From Ixodes scapularis (lineage: Eukaryota > Arthropoda > Arachnida > Ixodida > Ixodidae): a stretch of 64,000 bases of DNA. Each line of letters opens with the position of its first letter. Position 1 is the first letter of the stretch. Below, piece by piece: positions 63,490 to 64,000 of the stretch. The notes below the pieces were generated by a model. The model was not told the origin of the DNA and ran no database searches. It was given only the letters and a program-made list of their open reading frames with translations. Position numbers and translations under genes: made by a program. The stretch spans positions 63,799,830 through 63,863,829 of the forward strand of contig NW_024609880.1 in NCBI RefSeq assembly GCF_016920785.2. Direction: 5' to 3'.

Positions 63490-64000
63490 GTTTATAGTTT
63501 GCGATCGTGGTCTGTCTTGCACGGGCATGTCGAGTTGTCGAGCAAGAGACTCGGATCCGTGCAGCGGATGAATTAAGGAAAACTACAGACTTCCCGTATT
63601 ACCCCAAGAGAGAAGCGATCACTAATAAAAATCGTGTAATGGATTGCGCGCCATAGGATACCGAATCTTTGCTGTGGAGACATCATCTCTACAAGGAACA
63701 GAACATCCCGATGTGACTATATGTGGCTCTTGATGTTTTAACCGCACCGAACAGCTGATGACTCCGGGTTATTGCATACACGATCGGGCTCGCCGAAGTG
63801 ATTACGTGCTGGAGTCGTCAGGTTATGATTCCAAGGTCGTTCGGAGGGAAAAAAACAACGAAAAAAAAATCATTGATGCTCTGACGTGGTCCCTCGGGTA
63901 GCGCGCTGCTTCGACCGCTTTCAATGCTCCGATGGACTGCAGCCGACACTGCGACCCATAGGAAGGGGCGCTGCAGTACCGCCAAGAAGACAAGGCTCGA
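63490..64000. other. Intergenic to window end, no gene seen
   Basis: Mixed-composition DNA without recognised repeats, RNA or domain-bearing frames. Confidence 0.4.

Noticed and set aside
1..64000. CRISPR array, bacterial operon, rRNA gene or phage
   Set aside because: No regularly spaced repeat with unique spacers, no ribosome-binding-site-led gene strings and no rRNA-like sequence; composition and repeats are eukaryotic.

Overview
The window looks like non-coding, transposon-saturated nuclear DNA of an arthropod, most likely a hard tick. Reasons: no bacterial-style operons and no convincing long host ORF; abundant (TA)n, (GT)n and poly-A/poly-G tracts; several LINE families with microsatellite tails; a Penelope-like GIY-YIG remnant; tRNA-derived SINEs; and many hAT-like and other short terminal-inverted-repeat (TIR) elements nested in each other. 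The tick assignment is inference from repeat style; no diagnostic gene is present.

Layout. 0-10 kb: GC-rich dispersed repeats, a foldback (3.71-3.90 kb), a 5'-truncated LINE on the minus strand (4.07-5.35 kb), a 170-bp MITE with a TAA duplication (5.57 kb) and two direct copies of a ~600-bp MITE (6.81-7.37 and 7.59-8.23 kb). 10-20 kb: Penelope-like remnant (10.2-10.7 kb), a hAT MITE with a perfect 8-bp target duplication (12.20-12.76 kb), a SINE split by another hAT MITE (14.83-15.36 kb), a 1-kb TIR element (15.44-16.44 kb) and a candidate hAT-like element with (GTAATTAC)-type subterminal arrays (16.99-18.43 kb). 20-31 kb: a frame-broken but nearly complete reverse transcriptase of a LINE (20.05-21.84 kb, minus), dispersed repeats, a CpG-rich interval ending in a possible first coding exon (28.33 kb), and another LINE 3' half (29.50-30.59 kb, minus).

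31-37 kb: a 4.14-kb element with identical termini and palindromic AGTATACT-type subterminal arrays (31,967-36,102), carrying a nested MITE and an exon-like piece, followed by a 676-bp near-perfect foldback lying inside a (TA)n tract. 38-45 kb: microsatellite, GC-rich repeats, several perfect palindromes including one of 110 bp. 45.4-49.6 kb: a 4.19-kb hAT-type element with a perfect 8-bp duplication and subterminal AACCGGTT-rich arrays. 51.2-52.6 kb: a 1.45-kb hAT-like element holding a SINE. 52.9-53.3 kb: LINE 3' end, then a diverged tandem duplication. 57.6-58.7 kb: hAT within hAT, both with 8-bp duplications. 60.6-61.8 kb: PIF/Harbinger-like element. 62.4-63.5 kb: palindromic minisatellite, a foldback and two head-to-tail MITE copies.

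The strongest unifying observation is that at least three long elements without a recognisable transposase (16.99-18.43, 31.97-36.10 and 45.41-49.60 kb) combine TIRs with subterminal arrays of short self-complementary motifs, each family having its own motif. No host gene is demonstrated. All coordinates of element ends were read by eye, and target duplications are given where seen.
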